A program made the translations under genes and the position numbers. Below are positions 1 through 12,690 of a stretch of DNA of 64,000 nucleotides, in pieces; position 1 is the stretch's first letter; every line of letters starts with the position of its first letter. This stretch comes from Astragalus membranaceus. Lineage: Eukaryota; Streptophyta; Magnoliopsida; Fabales; Fabaceae. Location of the stretch: positions 60,532,587 to 60,596,586 of the forward strand of contig CM076849.1 of assembly GCA_039519185.1 (NCBI GenBank). The letters run 5' to 3'. Under the pieces are notes generated by a model. The model was not told the DNA's origin. It searched no databases and was given only the letters and a program-made list of their open reading frames with translations.

Positions 1-284
1 TCCTTAAGAAAACAACCTTAGTATTTTGTACGATAAGAATCGCATGAAAGTTACTTTATTAACCTCGGGCCTGAATCGCACAACACCAGTCGGGCTTGTC
101 ATTTAACGTTTATGCATTTCGTCTTCGTACTTTTAAGTATAATCCTTAAGAAAACATCGTTACTATTTGGTACGATAAGAATGACACGAAAATTACTTTG
201 TTAACCTCGGGTCTAAATCACACAACACCAGTCGGGCTTGTCATCTAATCTTTCAGACATTAGTTCTTCATGCTTTTAAACAAA
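1..284. repeat. 142-bp tandem repeat, two copies
   Basis: Two copies begin at 1 and 143 with TCCTTAAGAAAACA and run through a shared TTAACCTCGGG..AACACCAGTCGGGCTTGTCAT core. Two further copies start at about 5321 and 5462, so the intervening DNA looks like an insertion into a formerly continuous array. The copies differ by scattered substitutions. I do not recognise a named satellite. Confidence 0.8.
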
Positions 285-623
285 CTAGTAACATACCCGT
301 GCATCCGCACGGGTTGATCGCGTTATGTGGTATAGTTTTGAATCAGATTGATTTCTCGAATCTAAATAATGTAAATGGAAGCTATGTTTAAAATAAGAAT
401 TTGGTGAAAGTAAAAAAGACTTTCAATTTATTTAGTTAAAAAAAGATCTTGTAACAAAGTTGATCATAGTGTTGAGCTTTTTGTTAATTAATGACATCTT
501 AGTAATAAATTCAAAAATATTTATGTAAATGAAATATTACGTTAGAAATTACAATGTCTCGGAAACATAAAATACAAAAGTAGATATTAATAGTCATTTA
601 ATGTTGCTAAAGCATAGGTCATT

Positions 624-953
624 ATGCCTTCAAGATACAAATACCTAAGAACTGACTTTGTCAACCTCGGCCAAGTTTGTCTCTTCAAAATTGATGATAT
701 TAAACTTGAGCTATCTCCATTTAATGTTGGATTTATCCTCCGGTATAAGTGGTCATTGTGGAGGTTCACCTTATCTGACCCAAAAGAATTCGAGAATGCC
801 TCATATGTTATTGTCATGGAAGAAAGTGAATTGAAGCCAATTGTGGAGGTTCAAGTCATCTCACCCAGAAGAATTAAAACCAATGTATCAAAAATTAGGC
901 AGTTGTCAGCCAAGTTGAGGTCACAAAATTCTTTGTTTGTACCTTTAAATTGA
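624..953 (+). CDS. Unrecognised 109-residue open frame
   Basis: This frame inside the candidate Helitron opens with MPSRYKYLRTDF and ends before a TGA. It has no signal peptide, membrane segment or motif I recognise, and the composition is not strongly coding. It could be a captured fragment or chance. It is listed because it is among the longest frames in the first 5 kb; no function is proposed. Confidence 0.12.
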   Translation: MPSRYKYLRTDFVNLGQVCLFKIDDIKLELSPFNVGFILRYKWSLWRFTLSDPKEFENASYVIVMEESELKPIVEVQVISPRRIKTNVSKIRQLSAKLRSQNSLFVPLN

Positions 954-3900
954 ATCATTTGTCATTACATTATTTGGTTTCCTCATAGACTCAAAATTAA
1001 ATTATTTTAAGCTAAATCAATTATGAATACAATATTTGGTTTGTTGAAATTCATAAATTTGTTCCCAGATTATTTAAAGAAGTTAGTCCATGGGTGAAAA
1101 GAGCCTCAAATTGTTGTTTGTTAGTCCTCAAATACATAAATAGGTTCTTCAAAGTTAGAAATTAGTCCAGCTCTGTTTCCTCAGATCTTTTTCCAATTCA
1201 GATCTATTGCTAATTGAATTGTATAAAGAGGCTGATCTGTTTTCAATTCAAATCAGTTGCAAATTAATTTATATAAACATGCTGGATTTTTTTTTTGTTA
1301 GCAGTAGTTCCATAAGTCTATATAGTAATAGAGACACACTCCGCCCTTCTAGTTGTACCTTTCAGTTGACCAATTCCTTTTTCAAATCCTCAATCTCTTT
1401 TTCATAATCACGCTGATAAATAAATAGAGCATCAATAACGATAGGAAAATCATGAATGATATCAATAAATGTTGACAATTACACAAATGTTCATGACTGC
1501 ATGTACTATACATAAGAAATCATTGAGGGAAGAAATCCAAATTATATAAATCTTATGACCAGTATTGTTGTAACCAACTTGGTTCTCTAACAAAAAATGA
1601 AATTGCAAGAAAATGTAAAGTATAACAGAATGCAAAAGCATAATCAAATGATAGATTTGTCAGGTCCTTGCTGGAGAGTCTATCTACAATTCTTCCAAGA
1701 ACTTCGTAGCTTTTCTAACTCTTTGGCTTGTGAGAGTTAGTTGGCCCATTAGTTGTAGCTAGCCTTATTGCTTCTTGAGTTCTTGTAGCTTCGCATCATA
1801 AAGTGAATTACAATGTGCATCATGTGTGTGATGAAATAAAGAGGGCGTGTGGCAATGAATACACACAGATTAAGGAACAAAATATAAATGAATAGACATT
1901 GATAAAAAAGAAGCACTTCAAAAATCAATACAAATCAAACTAATAACACAAAGCAAATAAAACCCATACCTATTCAGCAAGATGTCACTCAATCCTTTGC
2001 CAAAACCCCATTACTTAATAGAGATTGAAACTTAATGATGGTAATCAGTCCATGTTAGAACTCCAAAGTAAATGAATATAAGAGTTACATTGTGAGACCC
2101 CTATATGATATGACCATAAACTCCACTACCACCACTACTTTCACCAGCATTCTCAAACCTCTAAAGTGAAAATATTTCTTAAAATTAGGTATTAAATTAA
2201 AACAGAAGAAAGGGAAATGATAAGTTATGTTTCCTACAAAAAAAGGAATCGTGTAGTTGAGTTAGAAACATCTGTCAACTAAAAGGAACAAAGAAAGATA
2301 TAAAGCAATAAAGAGGATTTTGAATGGAGCTCAACAGGAATAACAGCAAGATGTATAACTATTTAGTCCCACTTTCTCAATAACATCAATGTAGGAGCCA
2401 CATATCTAAAATATTTTACTTCTTCTAGAAGTCAAATATTTATTGGAAATTAATAAATTCTTATGTGGTCAATACTGATATTATTAAAAAAATTATGTTT
2501 GGGCCTGAAACTCACCTTAGAAAAAAGTAAGCAAATGGTTAAGAAACAAATAATCAAATGGACATGTAAGCTACATACAGGGAAGAGATGAAATCTTTTG
2601 GTTGTTGCTATAGAAGAATTTGTTCAAATGAGAATACCAGCTTCACAATCAAAAACTATTGCCAAAGAGAATAAGAGAGCTTCCGTAAGAAGTGTAATAA
2701 TGAAAAGAAAGGAGGGAAAGTTTAAAAAATTTCAACTCTTGAAGACAAAATTGAGAGAATACTACCCATATAATCCACAGTTAGAAGTAGAAAACATTAC
2801 TATGCATTAATTGAACTCTTTGTCAAGAAGAACCCCAGTAGCTATACTTGATGGAGTATGAGCCATGAAAAAAAGAAATTGATATTGTGCAGAATGACAA
2901 TAGAATGAATTTGTCTCCCCCATGGAACACCTATTCACAAATTTTCCATTGAGAAAAAACTGAAAAAATAGACTTAAACAACAAAAACATGTACAAATAA
3001 ATCAACTAACATTTACAATAAACGCTATCATCGCAATTCAATAAGCACGCATCTGCTTCATTCAATAAAGCACGCATCTGCTTAGGTTGTCTTTCAACAT
3101 CCGAAATAAGAACCTGATATTTGAAGAGTCTGAAATAAGGAACATTAGAGATACAAAGAATAATCACAACGGCAAAGAAAATGCAAATTTCTTACATCAT
3201 TGCTGTCTGTGTGGGTAACCAATATCTAAGAATTTTGTGCCAGTTCCCAATTTCTATTCACCTACAAACTGGAACACAAAGATCAAAAAACACCAACTTA
3301 TCAACATAATAATATTCAGTCCAAAATATGAACCATTAAAATGCATCCATAATCTTGCCATATAGGAGCTCTGAATGTTTCCATATACATTCTCAATATG
3401 AAAAAATTCATCGTATTGTTAAAAATTGCATTCTACCAAGGGAAGTATCAAATTTAAAACTTGCATGAGCTAATTCCATTGCAATATGTGTATTATACAG
3501 AGTCCTTACTAAGGCTTAGACTTAGAGTAAACCTGAAGATCTTATTCCATTGCAATATGTGTATTGTTACTACTTGACACTTCAAGAAAGAGAACTGTTT
3601 TTTTTCCTTTTGCTGCAACACTAAAAAAAAAAAGAACAGCATACAACTTGAGAAGGACAAAACTTACCAAGTCATGCAAAATTATGACCAAACAACACAA
3701 TCCCCATTACACTCAGTTTTGATCATCATATATAAAGGTGGGCTCATCATATATTGCAGAAAAGGAAAGAAACACAGACAATAAAGACATTGTAAAATAA
3801 ATGAAACTTAAAATAGACAATAAGAAAAGTGGCCTAAGTTATCCAGGTTTGCTAGTCAATAAGAAACTAATTTCACCAAATTCTAATAGTACTTACAAAA

Positions 3901-4639
3901 AAAATTGAATTCCTCAAGTGGGCTACTTCAATCTTTTTAAAGGGGCTGCTTCATTCTACTTTCCAATGTTATTGAAATATATTTTAGGTTAATATCAGTG
4001 GAGTAACATGAAAAGAAAAGGCACGTACGTGACTGCAAAATACACAATGCATATACTCATTATAAAAGGACAATTCTTGGAGTAACATGAAAAGAAAAGG
4101 CACGGGTATGCAAATTCTATGACATTTTTTTCATAAGCCATCATATCAATTTGTTTCATTTAGAAGATTTAAACACATGAAAAAGATAATAATTATAACC
4201 TGTTTCCAAACATTTAAATTGTCTACAAATAATGACAGTAATTTTTGCTTGTTATACTCTTCTAGTTTTGAGTGGGGAATAAAAACAAACAATTGCTAGA
4301 TATATTTTTCTCCTCGGCCAATGCATATTTTCTATAAACTGAAATGGATCCATATAATAAGGAAAGCAAAAATGAAAAAGAAAAGTGAAAGAATGGTCAA
4401 ACTAAGGAAATACACATGAAAACATCAGAGAAATACCTCTTTGAGATACTTTTTTCTTCACCAAATGAAATAGAAGGCAAGATAAATGAAAGAAGGCCAC
4501 CACATACCAAAATTCTTCCAGAATGCAAGCCTCGTAACGGCTTCTGATATCACCGTCTTCTTCCCTTCCAGTTTTTCCTTTCTTCTTGCTTTCCCGTTTC
4601 TTTGCCCGTCTTTTACCAATGCCCAGTTTTTCCTTTCTT

Positions 4640-5090
4640 TTTGAGCTTCAGTTGAAGGAGAAGAAAAGGAAATGGAAGAAGTTCATGAAGTGAGAGAGAA
4701 AAAATGGTGAGGGAGAGGGTGAGAAGTTCATGAAGGGCTGGGTTTCGAAAATGAAGAAGAAGAAGAGAGGAAGAAGATGAGTTTCGAAATAAGAAGCTCT
4801 GAGTTTCGAAAATGAAGAAGAGAGGAAGAAGAAGAAGAAGAGAGGAAGAAGAGATGGTCTGCAGATTAAAAAAAATTGAAATTGAAAAAGAGAAAAGGAA
4901 GGAAGAGGAAGGTCAGAATGACATGAGCAAGAAATGGGAGTGATTCGTGAGGTGAGAGAAAAAATTGTGAGAAAGAGGGATACGGACAAAGTGAAAGTGG
5001 AGAGGAAATTGAATTTTAATAAATTGAAACTTTGAAAGTGTGGGAAGAGTAAAAAGGAGTAGAAAGAGAGGGAAATTAAAGTGAGTAATA
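4640..5090. repeat. Purine-rich low-complexity tract
   Basis: The plus strand is a run of GAA/GAG/GGAAG-type triplets with few pyrimidines. Open frames on the opposite strand here (rich in Phe, Ser and Leu) are a by-product of that composition and are not called as genes. Confidence 0.6.
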
Positions 5091-5320
5091 GACAAAATTG
5101 TCCATAATAAATTGAGGTGTCAAGGGGCTCAAATGTCTAAATAGGTAAAATCATATGTGGAGTGTTGGTATAAATATATATTAGAAGAATAAATAAATTA
5201 ATAAAACAATAATACTAATTTTGCAAAAAAATTCTCAGGCAGCAAAATCTTGCCCTATAACACCTATATCTTTAAATAAGTCTTATAAAATAAGTCCATA
5301 CACACCTAAATGGTAAAGAG

Positions 5321-5600
5321 TTTAAGAAAACAACGCTAATATTTGGTATGATAAGAATCGTATGAAAGTTACTTTGTTAACCTCGGGCCTGAATCACATA
5401 ACACCAGACGGGCTTGTCATTTAACGTTTCTGACATTTTTCCTTCGTACTTTTAAGTATCATCCTTATGAAAACAACGCTACTATTTGGTACGATAAGAA
5501 TCGTACGAATGTTACTTTATTAATCTCAGGCCTGAATTACACAACACCAGTCGGGGGTATCATTTAACGTTTCTGCATTTCGTCTTCGTACGAAAGTTAC
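5321..5600. repeat. Copies 3 and 4 of the 142-bp tandem repeat
   Basis: Copies start at about 5321 and 5462 with the same TTAACCTCGGGCCTGAAT core as the copies at 1-284. A partial extra unit trails off near 5620. Confidence 0.75.
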
Positions 5601-5629
5601 TTTATTAACCTAGGTCATAACATGAGACT

Positions 5630-6020
5630 ATATTATTATAAGTAAATTTATATTGTACAAATTTATACGATATAAGAGTTATTTTTTTATAAAACCATGA
5701 CACCACCCTAGGTCATAAATATTGCATTATAATAATTATTGCTAAAATGATCTATAAATTTGTAATGTATGAAATTTTTTTTAGATGAATGACACAATCC
5801 TACATCACAATATGAGACACTATCATTATCATTAATAAATGAGTAATATACAAATTTATAATAAATAAGAGTTATTTTTTGTAGAACTATGACACAACCC
5901 TAGGTCATAAACATTGGATCATAATAATAATTTGTTAAAATGCTCTATAAATTTGTGACTTATAAAATTTAAATTTGCAATGTATAAGAAATTTGTTTAA
6001 TAGATGAATGGCACAATCCC
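5630..6020. repeat. Two copies of a roughly 190-bp AT-rich repeat
   Basis: Both copies contain AAGAGTTATTTTTT, a CTATGACAC/CCATGACAC segment, CCTAGGTCATAAA and GATGAATGRCACAATCC in the same order. This is a diverged tandem duplication with no coding signal. The following 6021-6382 holds nothing I recognise. Confidence 0.6.
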
Positions 6021-6382
6021 ATGTTTTTTGTAGCAATGTGGAAAGTTGGGGTTCTAATTGAAAGAACAATTAAATGAAGTAAGTTGAAGACATTAAAATG
6101 AGATAAGGAGTGGATAGAATGAGGTTTGCTGAGACAATAATTTACAAAATTAAAAAAGTAAAAAAAAATACAAAGAAAACAAAGATACAAAAAATCAAAT
6201 GAAAGGAGAGGGACATTAAGAGCATCTCGATTCATTCATGGGGTTGAACGATAGGAATACAACTTGACATCACCATGACATCACCATGACAATGATGACA
6301 TTAAGCATTCAAAAATTTAAACAAATTTAAAAAACATCTCATTAAACGTTATCAACACCCTCACCAGAGTGCTTGCCATTAT

Positions 6383-7477
6383 CACTACAAGAAAAACAGG
6401 ATTTTGCGGCGGGCAAAATCCGCCGGAAAAGCCATATTTCCGCCGCAAAATTGGACTTTGCGGCGGATTTTTGCCGCCGGTAGCCAGGTCGCTCCGCCGG
6501 AAACTTGCGGCGGATTTCGTGGCGCCGATAAATCCGCCGCAAGTTTCCGGTGGATAATCCGCCCCAAAGACCATAAATCCGCCGGAAAATTACCCGCCGC
6601 AAAGACCATATATATGCCGCAAAATCCTTTTTTTTTTAAAACAAAAAATAAATATTATTTTTTAAAAAAATCGTTTTAATTAAAAAATTTATTTTTTTAT
6701 TAAAATTTTTAATTATTGATAAAAAATAAAATTCAATAATTAATTAATTTACTATTTAAAAAAATAAAAATTGGAAAGAGCAGTCATTGCAGAAACATCA
6801 ACTTGAACATTAACCGCAGGAACTGCAACTACCCCTGGTGCTACCTCTCCGTGACGACTCCATGTCCAATAATTTAGCCTAAACCCATTATTGTACAAAT
6901 CAAGTCTAACTTCATGTTCATTTTTTATAGCTCCAATGAAAGGAGAAGACAATTCGTGGGGAGGAAGTGAGGAGTTTCAAGAAGAGATTTAGTAGGGAAG
7001 GAGAGAATTTGGAGAGAGTAAAAGAGAAATTTTAAGAAGAGAATGAGAGAATTGGTAGAAGTGTGAAGAATAAGAAGTGGGGAAGGGATATATATATAGG
7101 AAAACGGAGTCAAACGGTCAAATGGGGATTTGCGGCGGTTTTGGGGATTTGCGGCGGAAATTTGAAATTCAAACTGCGCGCTTATTTTTTCAAGGCCGTC
7201 GGTAACGGGGATTTGCGGTGGTTTTGGGGATTTGCGGCGGACTTTTGAAAATTTAAAATGGCGCTTATTCTTTGTAATCTCCAATCCGCCGCAAAATCCA
7301 CGAAATCCGCCGCAAAATCCACGGCGAAAACAAATCCGCCGCAAAATCCACGTAATCCGCCGGAAAGTTTGAGGCGGATAAAATCTGCCGGTAATCCCCC
7401 TAATCCGCCGCAAAGTTTGCAGCGGCTCCGAATCCGCCGGAAATTCCTGGCCGGAAATTCAACATTTTCTTGTAGTG
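6383..7477. mobile_element. CACTA (En/Spm-type) DNA transposon, deleted derivative
   Basis: The element opens with CACTACAAGAAAA and closes with TTTTCTTGTAGTG. It is flanked by the 3-bp duplication TAT (6380-6382 and 7478-7480), the CACTA signature. Both ends are packed with subterminal repeats built on CCGCCGG, CCGCCGCAAA and their complements. At 1095 bp it is far too short to encode a transposase, but a minus-strand transposase-associated fragment survives inside. Confidence 0.9.
6752..6952 (-). pseudogene. CACTA transposase-associated domain remnant
   Basis: Within a 66-residue minus-strand frame, residues about 14-36 contain EVRLDLYNNGF and YWTWSRHGE. These match the pattern of the plant CACTA transposase-associated domain (an HL..GF..Y..W..HGE signature known from the TNP2 family). 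The rest of the transposase is absent. Its position inside CACTA termini supports the assignment: it is the leftover of an internally deleted element, not a captured host gene. Confidence 0.6.
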
Positions 7478-7480
7478 TAT

Positions 7481-8173
7481 ATATACTTGGAGCACCACCG
7501 CCATCATCTCTATTGCGTCTCGTCTCTGACTACCACCATGTCGGAGTAGGTCGGCGTGCCGTGGGAGAGGACTATAACAAATACCTCAAATCTATTTCTC
7601 AATAGTTAGTACAAATGGCTTCTGGCTTTCTAGCTTGCTTATTTCACAAAGAGGCGCAACCTATAATTATAGGCCTTACTTCACCACTTATAAAAGAGAG
7701 ACTATAGCACAATTAGTATAAATTAGTATAAAATCGATTTTTCTCACCCGAAGAACTACAAATTTTGAACATCACTGAATAGGAACAAACATGAACATGT
7801 TCTATTATTCTATCTGTCAAGTCCACTGAATTCAAGTCCAACCTTCACAAAAATAAAATTATAATAAATTTAAAAAACTGTTGAACACAACTTTTAAAAG
7901 TAAGATCATCACAGTGCAGAGAAATTGCAATTGAAAGTGTTAAAGAACAAATAAAGAGAAACCATAAGAACCTAAAAACAACATTGAGGAGCAAATAAAA
8001 TCACAAAAAACACAAAAAAGCAAAGCCAGAATAAACAAAAACACAAAAAAGTAAAGTAAAAACTAAATAAAATCATTTCCTTCCATACAAAATCAAAATT
8101 CAAGAAACTGAAAGACACAAACACCTGCAATGCAATAAACCACAAGATAGCCTCACAGTCTTCTTTGACATGG
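7481..8173. other. Intergenic, nothing recognised
   Basis: AT-rich sequence between the CACTA element and the LTR nest. I see no gene, RNA or clear repeat. Before the LTR nest inserted at 8179 it would have been continuous with 15665 onward. Confidence 0.5.
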
Positions 8174-9211
8174 CGAAGTGTAACACCTTAAATTTCTCAA
8201 CATAGAGATCAAAAAGGGCATTAACACAATAGCATAACTCAGAGTATAACCTGTTCGTATAATTGGACCAAAAGTAACATAAGCGGAATAAAGCCACTTT
8301 CTTAACCTTGAGTTGAATTTTTCTCAAAACATAACTCGGATATAAGTACTTAGAAAGTTCATATTCGTTATACAAAACATAACTACGGTCCAACTACGAA
8401 ACACAATCATATATACTTACATAACCTTGACTAAAGTTCAAGGATTTAAATCCCAAAATACAAAAGCAGGGAAAGGTAGATAATATACATAAAGATCTCG
8501 GAATGATCTTCTGTCAGCTAAGTAGCTCAACCTCTGCTACTTCTCCTCAGTTTGCTTTCCTTTTCCCTTTGAATCTGAAAAACACCACATAAACATATAA
8601 TGAGATTACAAATCTCAATGAGTTCTTTCGTACCCCTCACTGTTCCTCTCTCGGTGTTTTCCTTGTCTGTGAATTAACCTTGTCTTATGAACTGTTATTG
8701 TTCATATCTGTATTTTAACCTTATCTGTGGCTTAGCACAATCCGAGAAATAATGCTAGGTATTCTAGAATACCCAATTTCAAAGGAGACCCCAATTCGTA
8801 TAGCTATACCGAATAATGCTAGGGCCCTAGCTTTGGGTTCATGACTCCCCTCCGCTAGGTATGCTACATGAACTCGGGATCGTCATCCCCCCTCAATATC
8901 TTTTATCATTATCTCGGACATTAAGTCCGTTACTCGACACGTGGTCGTATCCTTTCTTATTATTATTACTTGAACTTAGACTATTAAGTCTTTTACTTGA
9001 CTCTTTGTCACATTATCTCTCGATACAAAATTATACGGTTTGTACCTAAACATAACCTTAATACTTTTCTCGTTTTATGACATAAAACATAATCAATTCA
9101 AAGCCTAAAAACATTCATTCATCAATGGGAAGGGTTAAGGAAGGGATTGGGGAAGGTTTGGAACCAAAATGAATAGCCTTAAGCGTGTTTTAAAATGGGA
9201 GACAGAGGTCT

Positions 9212-9277
9212 GCGCACGAGTCGTGTGCTTGGGGCGCACGGGTCGTGTGCTTGGGGCGCACGGGTCGTGCGCTTGGA
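9212..9277. repeat. 22-bp GC-rich tandem repeat, three copies
   Basis: Units begin at 9212, 9234 and 9256 with GCGCACG(A/G)GTCGTG(T/C)GCTTGG. The tract is strikingly GC-rich against its AT-rich surroundings and lies within the outer solo LTR. Confidence 0.75.
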
Positions 9278-11438
9278 GCTCACGAACCGTGCCTGTATAG
9301 CAGATTTCTCCAAAACTTGTTTTTCTCCAATTTCCGCTATCCCGATCGATTCCGATACTCGTTCCACTCGAATCCTAACTTAACAACAGTCCAAAACCAC
9401 TTCAAAAACATGTCCAATCAATCATAACTATCGAAAATGATTTTGACAACAATAACGATTATTGATTTGTAAACGAAAACACAAAACGTCAAACGCGTAC
9501 AAAACCGAAATAATCACATGACAATCAAATTTTCCTCGAATGAAACCTAAATCGAGTAAGAACTCATCTTCAACGGCGAGACAACGATTTGACCGAAATA
9601 CAACTTTTCTCAAAACCCCCCAATTCGAACCCTAAAATCACCAACTCACTTCCAACACCAATTCGAGCTCCAATCCGTGTTCAATCTACTCTAGGTTGGC
9701 TTCTAATCATCTAGGAAATTTCAAAATCATCATACACATCAAAATCACCTCTCATCACATCTCTCTAACTCTCAATTCGAATTTCTAAAAGGAAGGGAAA
9801 AAGAGGGGTGAGCTTACCTAGCTTATGGGAAACAAACTTGGAAGGAAGATGATGATGATTCTCAAACTTAGGGTTTGTGGGTGGTGATGAATTCCTTTTT
9901 TTCTCCCTTTCTTTTCTTTTCTCTTTTCTTCTTTCTTTTCTTTCTTTCCTCTCTTCTCTCACTCGACTTCCTCTTCTTTCTTTCCTTTCTCTCTTTTCTT
10001 TTTTTTCTTTCTTAAATAAGTTATTAACAAATAACTTTGGTGGATGAAATTCCTAAAATAACCCCACTCTAATCCTTAATTCCCTAATAAGTCCTATCTA
10101 ACTCAACTCATTAACAATTAAACTAATTGTTGGACTATATGATAACCTTAGAGGAGGGGGGTGAATAAGGTTATATGCTAATAATGAAATCTTTTTCTTT
10201 ATTTTTGTTTTTGAGAATTGAAGATATATGCTAGTTTAAATCGAATGCGGAAAAAAGGATTTAAACTATATGCAACAACTATGCAAGCTATAACAATAGG
10301 CAAAAACAATTTACAGAGATAATGATATCTAAGCACAATAATATCAAATGCAATAACAATTAACAATTATAAGGGAAATGCAATGTAAAGATAAGGGAAA
10401 AAAGTACATCGTGATTTTTACGAGATTCTGGATAAAAAGCCCTACGTCCTCGGCCTCCGGCTTTGCAACCTTCGAACTTGATAATAACCACTATAAGAGA
10501 AGAACTTCTTCAATGTCTTACAAGCAAGCAAATCCCCTATAGATATCACACCAATCTCAATTTTCCCAAATTGAGAACCCAAGCTCCCCGCTAAGGATTT
10601 CACTACAATTCAATCTCCCTGATTGAATTACCCAAGACAACTCTTAGGATTTCACAACAATCAAATATAGATGTTTACAATTGAGAACTAGGATCCAATC
10701 ACTCAAGCATATGACAATTATGTAGTCGAGAGAGATGAGATATTTGTATTAGTGTGATTCCCAACCTAACCAGTGATGAAGAACGTGAAGAACAGGTATG
10801 ACGGTGAGAGTTCGCGTTCTGGTTTTTGATTCGTAGGTGGGTTTTCTCTGTGAATCCTTGGTTCTATTGTTTGTGAAGCCCTAGGTCCCTATTTATAGAC
10901 TTCGTAAAAAATATGACCGTTGGGACAATTCTAACAAGTGAAATATGACCGTTTGCTTAAAACCACTTAGAATGACAATTGATTCTTTGCTTTAAAAAGA
11001 GAACAACTTCATAAGAGAATGATTGATTTATTGCTTCTAAAACTAAGTGCAAAAATCGATTTTGTACTTAAAAAAAATAGGATCATAATTGTTGCGCCCG
11101 AAAAAGTCCCCGAGGGAGAACCTTCCTCGTTCACAATTTTTCCTAAGACAATGAAGCCGCCACCAATATTTATTAAGGAAAATATTAGGAAAACCTTTTT
11201 TGGAAAGCGATTGGTCTTGCGAAACTAGAGAATAGGGTTCGGGGGTCGGTTACGCGCAGGGAAGGTGTTAGCACCCCACACGTCCTCTCTACTGAGAGGG
11301 AACCTTTAATTAAATGTGTGGTTTTAGTGTGTTGACTTGAAAATACTTAACTTTGCCTCTCTACTTCTTATTGAAAAATTCTTAATGAAAATCTTTGTTT
11401 ATTATGAAAAAGGGGAAAAAATGTTTTTTAGAAAAAAA

Positions 11439-12420
11439 CGCTTGACGGGACATGGCCCGCTCCTACGTATCTCCCGGTGCGATGGAGAACTCAAAGCTAC
11501 GTAGTTCTTCTGTGTAGAAAATGTTTGTGGGTTGGTGTTTTTTTAATGTAGGGGTTTTAGGACTGTGTGATCTGTGTTGGAGGACCACTGAGGGTCTGAA
11601 GGAGCACTAGGGCTCTGAAGGGCCACTGAGGGCTGAAGGAGCGCTGGGGCTCTGAGGGACCACAGTTCACTTATCTTAAAACGATGATTAACCCGGCCGT
11701 ACGACTGACTTAATCCCCTACTTTGAAAATAAGATTTTTGCTTTCGAAATGAAGGAGATCTGTTTGTATATTCTTTAATTTTAGAAATTGTTTATTTTTG
11801 CGCTTGACAGGGGTGTGGCCCTGCTCCTACGTATCTCCGGGTGCGATGGAGAATTCAAAGCTACGTAGTTCTTCTTTGTCTTTTTGAAAAGTTTTTGTTT
11901 TTTATCTTTTTTAGTGAGTTTTCGAAATAGGACGAGCATTTAGTGAATGATTAAACTAACCAAGGTTATGGGTAATCACCGCTAAGTACTCTAGAAAATG
12001 AGAGTCAATACCACTAGTCAGACGAACAAAGGTTCTGATTGACTATTAGTAGCAACTCGTTTTTATTTGCTCTTTTGAAAGGGGTTTTCGAAAGAGATTG
12101 ATTGGCACGAATGATCAAACTAACAAAGGTTATGAGTGATCATCGCTTGTTGTTCTTTTGGGAAAAAGACATTGCTACCAATGGCTAGACGAACAAAGGT
12201 TCCGATTAGCCACTAGCGACAATGGGTTGAAAATGTTTTTAGAAAGGAAAAGGTTTTCGTTCTGAAAATGATCTTGGTTTGCACAAGTGATTCTTTTTTG
12301 TTATGAAAATAACTCCTTTCTTTTCGTTATGCAAATACTAAACTTTTTATGGTTGCGCTTGACGAGAATGTGACTCGCTCCTACGTATCCCAAATGGGAA
12401 TCAAAGCGACGTAGTTCTAA
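11439..12420. repeat. Three dispersed copies of a CTACGTA hairpin element
   Basis: Copies at about 11439-11510, 11801-11872 and 12355-12420 share CGCTTGAC..CTCCTACGTATC and, 20-30 bases later, AAAGC(T/G)ACGTAGTTCT. CTACGTA and TACGTAG are complementary, and TCTCC/GGAGA makes an inner stem in the first two copies. A fourth, diverged copy lies at 39772-39838 in the related solo LTR, so the element is conserved in the family. Confidence 0.75.
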
Positions 12421-12690
12421 CGAGTCTTAAGAATGAAAGTCTTTTGGCTTTGATGATTAAACTAACAATGGTCATGATGGACCACCGTTAATAACTTGTT
12501 TTTGATTCTTTGATACTTAGAAAAATGCTTTTTGAAATTGGACGCGTTTATGATAATCAAACCAACAAAGGCTGTGATGGATTATCACTAGTAGCTTGCT
12601 TTATGCTTACGAAAATTCTTTTGAAATTGAGGCTTTCATGACAATCAAACCAACAAAGGTTGTGATGGATTGCCACTAGTAACCTTTTTT
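11940..12690. repeat. About seven copies of a 40-45-bp minisatellite
   Basis: Units follow the pattern GATnAnACnAACAAAGGTTnTGATnGAnnAnCGnTAGTAAC, for example near 11950, 12010, 12110, 12180, 12450, 12545 and 12640. Each unit is itself an imperfect inverted repeat (TGATTA..TAATCA-type arms). They lie in the R/U5 part of the long solo LTR. Confidence 0.65.

Larger units (their letters stand above)
285..5319 (-). mobile_element. Candidate non-autonomous Helitron inserted in the tandem repeat
   Basis: The minus strand ends with the structure expected of a Helitron 3' terminus. There is an 8-bp stem hairpin (295-314, ACCCGTGC / GCACGGGT with a 4-nt loop), then six bases, then CTAG (285-288) followed by a host T. 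The same tandem repeat resumes at about 5321, so roughly 5.0 kb separates repeat copies that were once adjacent. The 5' end (expected TC) cannot be placed exactly; the minus strand at the right edge reads CTCTTTACC. No Rep/helicase frame is visible, so it would be non-autonomous. The interior (954-4640 and around it) is AT-rich and I recognise no gene in it. A short minus-strand coiled-coil-like frame near 1330-1410 was too weak to call. Confidence 0.5.

Noticed and set aside
4648..5095. Phe/Ser/Leu-rich minus-strand frames
   Set aside because: Product of the purine-rich plus strand; no conserved motif or gene context.
6369..7605. Several overlapping frames on both strands of the first CACTA element
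   Set aside because: They are translations of the CCGCCGG subterminal repeats. Only the HGE-bearing frame at 6752-6952 has family support.
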